A stretch of 64,000 bases of DNA from Micromonospora halophytica (GTDB lineage Bacteria; Actinomycetota; Actinomycetes; Mycobacteriales; Micromonosporaceae): assembly GCF_900090245.1 (NCBI RefSeq), contig NZ_FMDN01000013.1, positions 62,001 to 126,000 of the forward strand, written 5' to 3'. Below are positions 34,510 through 42,893 of this stretch, in pieces. Both the position numbers and the translations under genes were made by a program. Under the pieces are notes generated by a model, which saw only the letters and a program-made list of their open reading frames with translations, was not told the origin of the DNA and ran no database searches. Numbering within the stretch: the stretch's first letter is position 1; the number at the start of each line of letters is the position of its first letter.

Positions 34510-35775
34510 GTGCGCGAGCTGACAAGTTGGTTGTCCGGTGCGGCCGACCCACGCACTTTTCCTTACCCATCTGTGCTGGACGAATTCCACCGGGTTGGCA
34601 AACACTTCGTCGAAAAGGAATTCCTCGGCCTGCTCGACGGCGCGCGGGCGAGGGTGGCCGGCGTGACGGCGACCCGGGACGGCGGTCCGGCACGGCTGCT
34701 GAGCGACTTCCTCGACGTCGCGCTCGACAAGTGGGACGGCCGCTACGACTACCGCAGCTACCTGGCCCTGCGCCTGCTCCGGCTGCCCACCGGAGCGGAC
34801 GACCCACCACCGGCCGCAGACGACGCCACCGCGCGGCAGGTCCGCGACCGGCTCCTCGTCCGCCTGGTCGCCGACGCGCTGGCCTTCGAACTGGCCGCCG
34901 CCGCCCACACCACCGATCTTCTCCCGCAGCGGCGTCCGGGACCGGCGGTGGTGACCAAACGCTGCCGGCTCGGCTCACGGGCCGCCGCTGCCGCGTTGGC
35001 CCGGCTCGGTCTGGGCAGAGCGGTCGACGACGCTGAACCGGCGACCGCCGCCGCCGCGCTGCACGCCATCGCCGTTGACCTCGATGCCGCCGATGATCTG
35101 CCGTTGCGGCTGAGCATGCTGCCGGTCCACATCACCCATGACGAGTACCTGTTCATCCGGGTACTCCAGGCGTACGAGTGCCTCTTCGCCGGGGTCGCCG
35201 ACGAACTGCGCGCAGCCGTGGCCGCGCTGACCGGCGACACCCCCGTCGCGGCGGCCGACCGGCTGGGTTACGCCCGGGACCTGCTCGGGACCGCAACCCC
35301 GCTCTTCTCGCTGCTGGCCACCATGCAGCCGGAGTCGTTCCGGACGTTCCGGCAGTACACCGAAGGGGCCAGCGCCATCCAGTCCCGCTCCTACAAGCTC
35401 GCCGAGTCGCTGTGCCATACCCCGGAGGAAGACCGGTTGGACTCGGCGGCCTACCTGTCGGTGCCGGAGGTTCGGGCCCGGGTGCGGGCTGGCCAGCCAA
35501 CGGTGGACGAGGCGTACCGGTCGGCCGTCCGCGGAGGCCGGCTCGACGGCCCGGACCACGACCTGGTGGCCCGGCGGATGGACGCGTTCGCCGCGGCCCT
35601 GCTTCAGTGGCGGCGCACCCACCACCGGATCGCGACCCGGATGCTCGGTCCCCGCGCCGGTACCGGCTACACCGAGGGCACGCCGTACCTGGCGGCCGTC
35701 CGCGACGTGCCGGTCTTCACCCCCGCCATCCCCGATCCCGGCCCGATCTACCCGAGTGGAGGCGGCCCCGCATGA
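34510..35775 (+). CDS. TDO-superfamily heme protein lacking the distal histidine
   Basis: The protein has 421 residues, much longer than the upstream TDO. It retains the fold markers HDEYLFIRVLQAYE, LATMQPESFRTFRQYTEGASAIQSRSYK, and the proximal heme region LLQWRRTHHRIATRMLG followed by GTGYTEGTPYLAAV (the TDO GTGGSxGxxYL motif). The distal His present in the neighbour (VVHQ) is Leu here (VLQ), so it should not be an ordinary dioxygenase. Related heme proteins (MarE, PrnB, SfmD, LmbB2) catalyse hydroxylation or other oxidations of Trp or Tyr derivatives. In this operon it could supply the 3-hydroxylation that is otherwise missing. Start GTG 34510; its stop overlaps the kynureninase start by ATGA. 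Confidence 0.78.
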   Translation: MRELTSWLSGAADPRTFPYPSVLDEFHRVGKHFVEKEFLGLLDGARARVAGVTATRDGGPARLLSDFLDVALDKWDGRYDYRSYLALRLLRLPTGADDPPPAADDATARQVRDRLLVRLVADALAFELAAAAHTTDLLPQRRPGPAVVTKRCRLGSRAAAAALARLGLGRAVDDAEPATAAAALHAIAVDLDAADDLPLRLSMLPVHITHDEYLFIRVLQAYECLFAGVADELRAAVAALTGDTPVAAADRLGYARDLLGTATPLFSLLATMQPESFRTFRQYTEGASAIQSRSYKLAESLCHTPEEDRLDSAAYLSVPEVRARVRAGQPTVDEAYRSAVRGGRLDGPDHDLVARRMDAFAAALLQWRRTHHRIATRMLGPRAGTGYTEGTPYLAAVRDVPVFTPAIPDPGPIYPSGGGPA

Positions 35776-36950
35776 GCCGGTCCGGCCCGACGCGCGCACC
35801 TGACTGGCCGCAGTGCCTCGACACCACCGCGCACGCCGCGCTGCGCGCCGAGTTCCCGCTGCTGCAGACCTGCGTGTACCTGAACAGCAACTCCACCGGC
35901 GCGGCGCCGAGGGGAGCGGAGCGGGTGCTGCACGACTACTGGGAGACGCTGCGCACCTGGCGCGACGACGTGTGGCAGGACTGGCACGTCGGCCTCGACC
36001 GCTACGCGGACTCGGTGGCCGCACTGCTCGGCGCACCGCCGGGCAGCGTGGTCACCGACGCGAACCTGAGCGCCCTGCTCGCCCGGGTGGCGTCCTGCTT
36101 CGACTACCGCCCGCCGCGGGACCGGGTCGTCACCACCGACCTGGAGTACCCGACGGTTCCGTTCGTCTTCCGGGCGTTCGGCCGCTACGGCGCCCAACTC
36201 GACGTGGTCGGCTCCGGTGGCCACCACCTCGACCAGGACGCCCTGGAGGCACGCCTCGACGAACGGACGCTACTGGTGTGCGTATCGCATGCCAGCTTCA
36301 TCTCCGGCGCCACCGTCGACCTGCCCCGCCTGGTCGCCCGCGCCCACGACGTCGGCGCGCTGGTCGTGGTGGACGCATATCAGACCGTCGGCGTGGTGCC
36401 GCTGGATGTCACCGCGCTCGGCGTCGACGTCGTCCTCGGCGGCGCGCACAAGTGGCTGTGCGGCGTCGGCACCGCCTTCCTCTACGTCCGACCGGACCTG
36501 GTGCCGGACCTGGAACCGGCGGCCACCGGCTGGCAGGCCGGCGACCGGGCGTTCACCTTCCAGCCGTCCACCGACTGGGCCCCCGGCGCTCGGCGGTTCG
36601 CCGGCGGCACCCCGTACCCGCTCACCTCGCTGGTCTCCCAGGTCGGCCTGGATCTGCTGGCCGGGATCGGCGTCGAGGCCATCCGGGCGCACTCGCTGGC
36701 CCTCACCCAGCGGGCCCTGGACCGGGCCCACGCGGCCGGCATCGCGGTGGTCAGCCCCACCGAGCCGCACCGCCGCGGCGGCGTGGTGTGCCTGGACGTC
36801 CCCGACGGCGAGGCGGTGAAGCGGCGGCTGGCCACCCGCGGCGTGATCTGCAGCTGGCGCGGCTACCTGCGCGTCGGCCCACACGTCTACAACACCCTCG
36901 ACGAGGTCGATACGTTCATGGACGCGCTGGAGAAGGAGTTGCACCGATGA
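35772..36950 (+). CDS. Kynureninase-type PLP enzyme
   Basis: This 392-residue fold-type I (class V) PLP enzyme has YLNSNSTGAAPRGAERVL near residue 35 (the YLxxNSxG region of kynureninases), VVVDAYQTVGVVPLDV with the PLP-binding Asp, and LGGAHKWLCGVGTAFLYVRP with the Schiff-base Lys. It cleaves kynurenine, or a hydroxylated/methylated derivative, to the anthranilate and alanine. It is coupled to both neighbours by ATGA overlaps. Position after two TDO-fold proteins and before a methyltransferase resembles the 3-hydroxy-4-methylanthranilate modules of actinomycin and sibiromycin clusters. Confidence 0.87.
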   Translation: MSRSGPTRAPDWPQCLDTTAHAALRAEFPLLQTCVYLNSNSTGAAPRGAERVLHDYWETLRTWRDDVWQDWHVGLDRYADSVAALLGAPPGSVVTDANLSALLARVASCFDYRPPRDRVVTTDLEYPTVPFVFRAFGRYGAQLDVVGSGGHHLDQDALEARLDERTLLVCVSHASFISGATVDLPRLVARAHDVGALVVVDAYQTVGVVPLDVTALGVDVVLGGAHKWLCGVGTAFLYVRPDLVPDLEPAATGWQAGDRAFTFQPSTDWAPGARRFAGGTPYPLTSLVSQVGLDLLAGIGVEAIRAHSLALTQRALDRAHAAGIAVVSPTEPHRRGGVVCLDVPDGEAVKRRLATRGVICSWRGYLRVGPHVYNTLDEVDTFMDALEKELHR

Positions 36951-37978
36951 CTGTCACCCTCTCGCCACGGGCGCTGATGAGCCTGCTCGCCAACGGTCCC
37001 AAGGCCATGGACGTCCTGGAGACCGCGCTCGGCATGGGGCTGCTCGACGCGTTGGAGCCCGGCCCGGCCCGCGTCGACGCGCTGGCCACCCGGTTCGGGG
37101 TGCGCCCGCTGCGGCTGTACAAGTTCCTCGACTGCCTGGAGAGCCTCGGCTTCCTGACCCGCGACGAGCCCGACGACGACATCGGCGCGACCAGCTACCG
37201 GGCCGTGCCAGGGCTGCGCGACGCGGTCGCCGCAGTGGTCGGCCCCGGCGCGGTCGAGCGGGACCGGGACCGCTACCCGTGGAGGCGGTTGCACGGCCGA
37301 CTGGCCGAGAGCCTGCGCGGCGACATCAGCATCAGCGACGACGACTTCGCCTGGCCGCCGAAGACCGACGCCCAGACCGCCGACTTCGAACACAGCATGG
37401 CCGTCGGGCTGGGCCCGGTGACCGAAACCATCCGGCGGCACGCCGATCTGCTCTGGCCAGACCGACGCCGCCTGCTGGACGTCGGCGGCGGCGACGGAAC
37501 ACTCGCCGCGCACGTGCTGGACATCGCACCAGACCTGCGGGCCGACGTGTACAACCTGCCGGCGGTGGCGCCGCTGGTGGCAACCACCCGCCTCTCACGG
37601 GGCCATCCGGACCGGCTGGGATTCGTCGGCGGCGACTTCCTCGCCGAACCTCTGCCGCCGGGGTACGACGCGCTGTCCTTCGTCCGGGTGCTGCACGACT
37701 GGCCCAACGAGGTGGCCCGCCGCCTGGTGGAGCAGGCGTACGAGGCGCTGGAACCGGGCGGGCTGCTGCTGATCAGCGAGGAGTTCCGCACCCCGGACCG
37801 ACTGGCCATGCAGTTCTTCTGGAGCTACTTCCTGATCGGCGTGGACAACTGCGTCAGCCGACTGCGAGAGGTGGAGTTCTACACCAAGCTGCTCGCCGAG
37901 GTCGGCTTCGAACGGGTGACGGTGCTGCCTGGCGTGTGGGACCTCGTCACCGCGTACAAGCCAGCCCCCGCCGGCTGA
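36947..37978 (+). CDS. SAM-dependent methyltransferase (AcmL/SibL-like)
   Basis: The protein has 343 residues. The N-terminal dimerisation domain is a winged helix (MDVLETALGMGLLDALEPGP, then LYKFLDCLESLGFL). The SAM motif LLDVGGGDGTLAAHVLDIAP is near 180, then DALSFVRVLHDWPNEVARRLVEQAYEALEPGGLLLISEE. The overall plan is that of plant-type O-methyltransferases, which also includes C-methyltransferases acting on 3-hydroxykynurenine. By context, a (hydroxy)kynurenine or anthranilate is the probable substrate. It is the last gene of the operon; a hairpin spans its stop codon. Confidence 0.87.
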   Translation: MTVTLSPRALMSLLANGPKAMDVLETALGMGLLDALEPGPARVDALATRFGVRPLRLYKFLDCLESLGFLTRDEPDDDIGATSYRAVPGLRDAVAAVVGPGAVERDRDRYPWRRLHGRLAESLRGDISISDDDFAWPPKTDAQTADFEHSMAVGLGPVTETIRRHADLLWPDRRRLLDVGGGDGTLAAHVLDIAPDLRADVYNLPAVAPLVATTRLSRGHPDRLGFVGGDFLAEPLPPGYDALSFVRVLHDWPNEVARRLVEQAYEALEPGGLLLISEEFRTPDRLAMQFFWSYFLIGVDNCVSRLREVEFYTKLLAEVGFERVTVLPGVWDLVTAYKPAPAG

Positions 37979-37986
37979 CCGGCGGG
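37967..37986 (+). terminator. 8-bp hairpin spanning the methyltransferase stop
   Basis: CCCGCCGG (37967-37974) and CCGGCGGG (37979-37986) pair around the loop CTGA, which contains the stop codon. It is a short but perfect stem and a probable operon terminator. Confidence 0.55.
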
Positions 37987-38098
37987 CGAGTCGCTCACGG
38001 AAGCCGCCCTCCCGATGCCGCCTGGATATAGAAGGCTTTCGGTCGGTGTCGAGAGTCGGTGGTCAACGGACCAGAACCGGAACAGCATGGAGACAACG

Positions 38099-39067
38099 AT
38101 GGACGACGATTCGGTTTCAGGCCGTCTGCTCGACTCGGCGGTGCGGCGCCGCACCCTCATCGCGGCCCTGGGCGTCGGTGTCGGTGCCGGCGTCCTCGGC
38201 AATGCCAGTCCGGCGCTGGCGGCTGTCGCCGGGTGGAGCAACCCGACGCTCGGCACGCTGACCTCCGGCTACAAGACCCCCAGCCGCCCCACCCACACCG
38301 GCTGGGACGTTGCCAACAACCAGGGCACCCCTGTCTACGCGACGGCCGACGGCACGGTCCGGGACGTCAAGACCAACTCGTACCCGGGCGACACGACCAG
38401 TGGTCCCCTGGCCGGCCGCACCGGCAACAGCGTCCACCTCAACCACGCCGACAGCTACTTCTCCTACTACGGCCACCTGCACCGGGTGCTCGTCAGCGTC
38501 GGCCAGCAGGTCAGCTGCGGACAACTGATCGGCTTGATGGGCAACACCGGCAACTCCAGCGGCCCGCACCTGCACTTCGAGATCCACCGCCCTCGACTGA
38601 CCTCCACGGACCCCCGCGTCCTTCTCGCCAACCGCGGCATCACCCTCGGTGCGACGGCCCCCGTCGGCAGCACCGGCTACCCGAGCGTCAGCCAGGGAGC
38701 CTCCGGCTGGGTGCCCCGGGTCGTCCAGTACCTGGTGCGTGCCCGGGGCATCTCCGTCGTCGTCGACGGCGTCTTCGGACCGGGCTGCGCCTCGGCGGTG
38801 CGGTCGTTCCAGAGCAGCCGGGGGCTCTACGCCGACGGTGTGGTCGGCCCGATCACCTGGACGGCACTTGTCCTGCCACTGAGGGAGGGCAACTCCGGCG
38901 ACCTGGTGCGCGGCCTGCAGACCGCGCTCAACGCCCGAGGGGCGAGCCTCATCGTGGACGGTGGTTTCGGTTCGGTCACCGCCACCGCCGTACGCAGCTT
39001 CCAGAGCCGCAACGGCCTCGTCGCCGACGGCCTCGTCGGCCCGGTGACGTGGAGCGTGCTCGTGTGA
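38099..39067 (+). CDS. Secreted M23 peptidase with two peptidoglycan-binding domains
   Basis: The protein has 322 residues. The N-terminus VRRRTLIAALGVGVGAGVLGNASPALAAVAG is a twin-arginine-like signal peptide. The LytM/M23 domain spans about 50-175, with THTGWDVANNQGTPVYA (HxxxD zinc ligands) and GPHLHFEIHRP (HxH). Two PG_binding_1 repeats follow (FGPGCASAVRSFQSSRGLYADGVVGPITW and FGSVTATAVRSFQSRNGLVADGLVGPVTW). It acts on cell-wall peptide cross-links outside the cell. GGAG 6 bp before ATG 38099 favours that start over 38087. It is unrelated to the flanking biosynthetic genes. Confidence 0.92.
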   Translation: MDDDSVSGRLLDSAVRRRTLIAALGVGVGAGVLGNASPALAAVAGWSNPTLGTLTSGYKTPSRPTHTGWDVANNQGTPVYATADGTVRDVKTNSYPGDTTSGPLAGRTGNSVHLNHADSYFSYYGHLHRVLVSVGQQVSCGQLIGLMGNTGNSSGPHLHFEIHRPRLTSTDPRVLLANRGITLGATAPVGSTGYPSVSQGASGWVPRVVQYLVRARGISVVVDGVFGPGCASAVRSFQSSRGLYADGVVGPITWTALVLPLREGNSGDLVRGLQTALNARGASLIVDGGFGSVTATAVRSFQSRNGLVADGLVGPVTWSVLV

Positions 39068-39153
39068 CCGGAAGGTGCCTTGCGCCGGTGCCGCGTTGTG
39101 GGCCATAGTCGTTCCATGATCTCGTACCGGAAGGGCGGCGACGCCCTGGCGCG

Positions 39154-40023
39154 GTGAGCGCCCCCACGCGGCGCGACGACGCCGCGAAACCTCCACAGGC
39201 CGTTCGCAGCGGCAACCCTCACGACCTGTGGCAGCAGGCCATTCGGATCCGCCAGGAATGGCTCGACCACGCCCTGTCCACGCAGCCGGCTGACAAGTCG
39301 ACCGCCGAGCGCTGCCTGACCAGCATCTACGCCCGGGCATCACGGCCGCGCCCCCGGTTCGAATGGGTCGACTCGCCGGACAAGGCGCGGCCCCTGATCA
39401 CCGGCTGGCCCACTCTCGACCAACTCCACGAGCGCATCCGGGACCCCCGGCCACGTGGGACACCACCGCTGGCAAGCGATCTCGCCATGATCACCTCCCA
39501 GCTACGCGGCGCGCTGAGCGCGGGCGTCACGCACACCGACCCCGAACTGTCACCCGTGCGTACGAGCAAGACCAAGCAACCATGGCCCGAACTGGCGCCG
39601 ATACACGCGCTCGACAGCGGTGTTCCGCTCGCTGTCGTGCTGCACCAGGGCGTACGCACGGCACTGCACCGGAGTCTCGCGCACGGGTACCACCTACCCG
39701 TGCGTGCGGCCCTCGCGGGCGACGGCCCGGTACCGGTGTGCTGGTACGGGCAGCAGGACGCGTCATGGATCGCCTACTACGACGTGCTGCATCGGCTCGA
39801 CCTTGCCCGGTACGGGCCGGACGAGGCCGAACACCTCGACGCCTGGGCCGGCCTGGCCCGCTCCTGCGGCTGGTGGTGGCCCGGGGAGGACGTCTGCGTC
39901 GTGGTGGACCGGCCCCAGGCGATACGAACCGAGCCGGTGCCCGGAACAGTGCACGACCAGATCCGCCTGCAACCTCGCGGCCTGCGCCACCGCGACGGCT
40001 GGCAACCACTCCTGAGCAGGTGA
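39154..40023 (+). CDS. Hypothetical protein, DUF6745-like
   Basis: The protein has 289 residues from a GTG start. It is rich in Trp and His; the C-terminal third HLDAWAGLARSCGWWWPGEDVCVVVDRPQAIRTEPVPGTVHDQ resembles the DUF6745 pattern (a WWxPxxDxCxxxxRP turn) found in uncharacterised actinobacterial proteins, sometimes attached to leucine-rich repeats. No signal peptide, membrane segment or catalytic motif is obvious. It is monocistronic and ends before a hairpin. Function unknown. Confidence 0.7.
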   Translation: MSAPTRRDDAAKPPQAVRSGNPHDLWQQAIRIRQEWLDHALSTQPADKSTAERCLTSIYARASRPRPRFEWVDSPDKARPLITGWPTLDQLHERIRDPRPRGTPPLASDLAMITSQLRGALSAGVTHTDPELSPVRTSKTKQPWPELAPIHALDSGVPLAVVLHQGVRTALHRSLAHGYHLPVRAALAGDGPVPVCWYGQQDASWIAYYDVLHRLDLARYGPDEAEHLDAWAGLARSCGWWWPGEDVCVVVDRPQAIRTEPVPGTVHDQIRLQPRGLRHRDGWQPLLSR

Positions 40024-40031
40024 GCTGACTC

Positions 40032-40075
40032 GACAGCCGGCCGGGACGGGCACCCGCCAGTTCCGGCCGGCTGTC
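40032..40075. terminator. 13-bp hairpin between convergent genes
   Basis: Arms 40032-40044 and 40063-40075 (GACAGCCGGCCGG and its complement) enclose 18 bases that contain a smaller stem. It starts 9 bp after the hypothetical gene. Probable terminator. The remaining 190 bp to the PhoX-like gene hold nothing recognisable. Confidence 0.7.
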
Positions 40076-40265
40076 CTCGGCACTGCCGGGATCGGCCAGG
40101 ACGGTGGAAACGGTCACCCACGTCCGCGCGGTTCCTTTCCGGGCCACCCGGCGGCCCGCGCCGGGCGGTGGGGTGCACCCGTCGCTGCGAGATGCGTCCC
40201 ACCGCCCGGCGCGAACCTGGTCGCGCGGGTGGCGTCCGGCGACGCAGGTCGCCGACCGGACCGGC

Positions 40266-41618
40266 CTACCGCTGGAAGGGCCCGGTGATCGCGAACGTCG
40301 TGCCCGGGGCGTAGCAGTTGACGAAGAGCGTCCGCTGGTCGGTGGAGAAGCAGGCACCGGCGAACTCGCCGTACGCGGGAGCCGACTCGGTGCCGATGTT
40401 CTGCCGGTTACGGGCGAACAGGTACGGCTCGCCGGCGACGGTCGTACCCATCAGGTAGCTGTCGCCGTCACCGTCCTGGCAGAGCATCAGTCCGCCCGAC
40501 GGGGTCATGCAGATGTTGTCCGGAGTCCTGAACAGATCCGAGTCGGTGGAGCGGAAGACCACGACCAGGCTGAGTTCGCGGGTGGCCGGCGCGTACCGCC
40601 ACACCTGCCCCTGGTGGTCCGCCTCCGACCCGTGGGCGCGCGCAGCGAAGGAGGAGACGAAGTAGGCCCCACCGTCCGTGCCCCACCAGGCTCCCTCGAG
40701 CTTCTCCGCGTGCGTGACACCGCGTGGCCCGTAGTCCTGCAGACGCACGGAGGTGGTGGTGGCCAGCGGGTCCGGCACGTCGATCCACTCGACACCGCCG
40801 AAGGTGGCGCCAGGGTCCTGGACGACGGACAGGTCGGGTACGTCGGGAACGCGCATGACCTGCAACCGACCGCCGGCCCGCAGGCTGCCGTGACCACCGA
40901 GCGGCTTCGCGGGCAGGAACCGGTAGAAGCAGCCCAACTTCTCCCCGTAGGCGTCCTCGGTCTCGTACACGACGCCGGTGCGGGGATCGACGCAGATCGC
41001 CTCGTGAGCGAAGCGCCCCATGGCGGTCAGCGGCGTGGGATGCCGGTTGCGGACGGTGCGGTACGGGTCGACCTCGAAGATCCAGCCGTGATCCTGCTCG
41101 TGACCGCCGTCACCCCGGCGAACCTCCGTCTCCTCGCAGGTCAGCCACGTCTGCCAGGGCGTCTGCCCACCCGCACAGTTGGTCGAGGTCCCGCCCAGGC
41201 TGATCCGCTCCTCGACGCGGTCCGGCCGGACGTGCAACGTCGTGGTCCCGCCGGCGGCGACCGGGTCGAAGGTCAGCTCCGCGGGCGCGACGACCGGAAC
41301 GGAGGCACCCACCCGGTTCTCGTGGTTACGCACGAGACGGACCTCAGGACCCGGGCCGGGAAACGCCCCCATTCCATCGAAACTGCTGGGAACGACGCCG
41401 CCGGGTCGCACATCGCCCTCCCGTGAGAGGACCCGGTAGCGGAACCCACTCGGCAGGTCCAGGAGCCCTGCCGGGTCCGGCACGAGCGCGCCGTATCCGT
41501 GGCGGGGCCCCGATGACGCGTTCGCCGCCGTGAAGAGCGCGTCGATCGCGCCCGACAACGCCACCCCGACACCCGCGATGCCTGACTGTGCCAGAAACCG
41601 TCGCCGATCAAGGCTCAC
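40266..41618 (-). CDS. PhoX-like (DUF839) secreted protein
   Basis: The protein has 450 residues from the GTG at 41618, with GAAGGAG upstream. LDRRRFLAQSGIAGVGVALSGA is a twin-arginine signal. The body has PhoX/DUF839 features: VRLVRNHENR, GGQTPWQTWLTCEETE (the conserved Cys-Glu-Glu), GRFAHEAICVDPRTGVVYETED and FRTPDNICMTPSGGLMLCQDGDG. PhoX alkaline phosphatases bind Ca and Fe in the periplasm or outside. The acidic metal-site residues appear conserved. Phosphate scavenging is the likely role. It is divergent from the EEP gene. Confidence 0.9.
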   Translation of the reverse strand: MSLDRRRFLAQSGIAGVGVALSGAIDALFTAANASSGPRHGYGALVPDPAGLLDLPSGFRYRVLSREGDVRPGGVVPSSFDGMGAFPGPGPEVRLVRNHENRVGASVPVVAPAELTFDPVAAGGTTTLHVRPDRVEERISLGGTSTNCAGGQTPWQTWLTCEETEVRRGDGGHEQDHGWIFEVDPYRTVRNRHPTPLTAMGRFAHEAICVDPRTGVVYETEDAYGEKLGCFYRFLPAKPLGGHGSLRAGGRLQVMRVPDVPDLSVVQDPGATFGGVEWIDVPDPLATTTSVRLQDYGPRGVTHAEKLEGAWWGTDGGAYFVSSFAARAHGSEADHQGQVWRYAPATRELSLVVVFRSTDSDLFRTPDNICMTPSGGLMLCQDGDGDSYLMGTTVAGEPYLFARNRQNIGTESAPAYGEFAGACFSTDQRTLFVNCYAPGTTFAITGPFQR

Positions 41619-41777
41619 GATGACTCCTTCGCTCGATAGGGGCGCCATAGTAGCCAATCGATGCCTCGCCCACCGGCCGGCGATTCCCTACCGGACGGCG
41701 CCGGTGCTGTTACGGTGCGCGTGACCGGTGCCCCGCGGTGCGGGGAACCGTCGTCGAACCTGGAGGATCGGGGCCAG

Positions 41778-42611
41778 ATGCCGCTGCGTGTCGTCACATT
41801 CAATCTCTGGGGCACCGGCACCCCGCACCGGTACCGGCTCGATCGAGGGCTGCTGCGCGGTGCGCGCGCGGACAGCCCGGCCCTGCGTGAGGCGGACGAG
41901 CACCGGGTGTGGCAGCGTCGGGCCGCGCTCCTGGCTCGTGCCCTGAGCGGTGCCGACGCAGATCTGATCGCCCTGCAGGAGGTGCCGTCCGACCTGAGCC
42001 GGCTGGAAGGTCTGGTCGCCGATCTGCACGCCCTCGGCGAGCCGCGGTACACCATGACGACCACCGGCCCTGGCACCGTCGCCGGCCTGGCGGTGCTCAG
42101 CAGAACACCGGTACTCGCGAGCCGGACCTTTCCCGTGCCCGGGTTCGGCGGCTTCGGTGGCCATCCGACCGCGCTGGCCGTGACCACGTCCGCCGCCACC
42201 GTCTGGGTGGTGCACCTGCCGGTCGGTCCCGACGCGGTCAAGGAGGCGTGCCTCCGTGGCCTGGAGACGGCGGCGGTGGCGGCTCCACCGGACCGGCCTC
42301 TGCTGATCTGCGGCGACCTCAACTGCCCGGCGGACAGCCCGTTGATGGACCGGCTGCGCGACCGGGCCGTGCTGGTCGACGCCTGGAGGGCCGGCGGCGG
42401 TTCCGACGATGCGCTGACCATGCCCGTACCGGAGCCGACCTGGCGGCTCGACCACGTACTGCACCGCGCGACGGACCCGGTCCGGGCGGTACGGAGTCCC
42501 GCCCTGCTCGGCACCGACCCGGACGATGACGGGCAGTACGCCTCGGACCACTTCGGCCTGGCACTGACCATCGATATCGGACAGACAGTCGCACACATCG
42601 GACGCGGTTGA
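41778..42611 (+). CDS. Endonuclease/exonuclease/phosphatase family hydrolase
   Basis: The protein has 277 residues from ATG 41778, with GGAGG upstream. LRVVTFNLWGTG, DLIALQEV, VHLPVG, LLICGDLNCPAD and YASDHFGLAL mark the EEP fold: Asn, Glu, GDLN and SDH catalytic residues are all present. Members hydrolyse phosphodiesters of nucleic acids, inositol phosphates or sphingomyelin; no signal peptide is seen, so it is cytosolic. The substrate is not determinable. It stands alone, divergent from the PhoX-like gene. Confidence 0.88.
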   Translation: MPLRVVTFNLWGTGTPHRYRLDRGLLRGARADSPALREADEHRVWQRRAALLARALSGADADLIALQEVPSDLSRLEGLVADLHALGEPRYTMTTTGPGTVAGLAVLSRTPVLASRTFPVPGFGGFGGHPTALAVTTSAATVWVVHLPVGPDAVKEACLRGLETAAVAAPPDRPLLICGDLNCPADSPLMDRLRDRAVLVDAWRAGGGSDDALTMPVPEPTWRLDHVLHRATDPVRAVRSPALLGTDPDDDGQYASDHFGLALTIDIGQTVAHIGRG

Positions 42612-42893
42612 TCCGGCCGGACATCGGCGACGACGCCTCGGGTCGGGTCGACCCCCGCCCGACGTGACCCGTGGACGCTCGCTGCAGGGGTCGCACCTGG
42701 TCCGGATCATTGATAGGTTGACGGCGATCCATGAAGGGGAGGCGGCACCTGTCGCGTCAGCCGCCCCGCGTTCGCCACGGCAGGCGGCCGAGCCAGTTCG
42801 CCGGGGTCACGCATGGGCCGGAGCAGGACCATCGGCGCACAGATGCGCCGGCGCGCCCTCGACACCGCCGACCCTCCGCGGAAGGAGACGGAC

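Noticed and set aside
33739..35775. Recent tandem duplication of the TDO gene
   Set aside because: The two proteins share only fold motifs, differ by almost 190 residues in length and in the distal His; they are old paralogues, not a fresh duplication.
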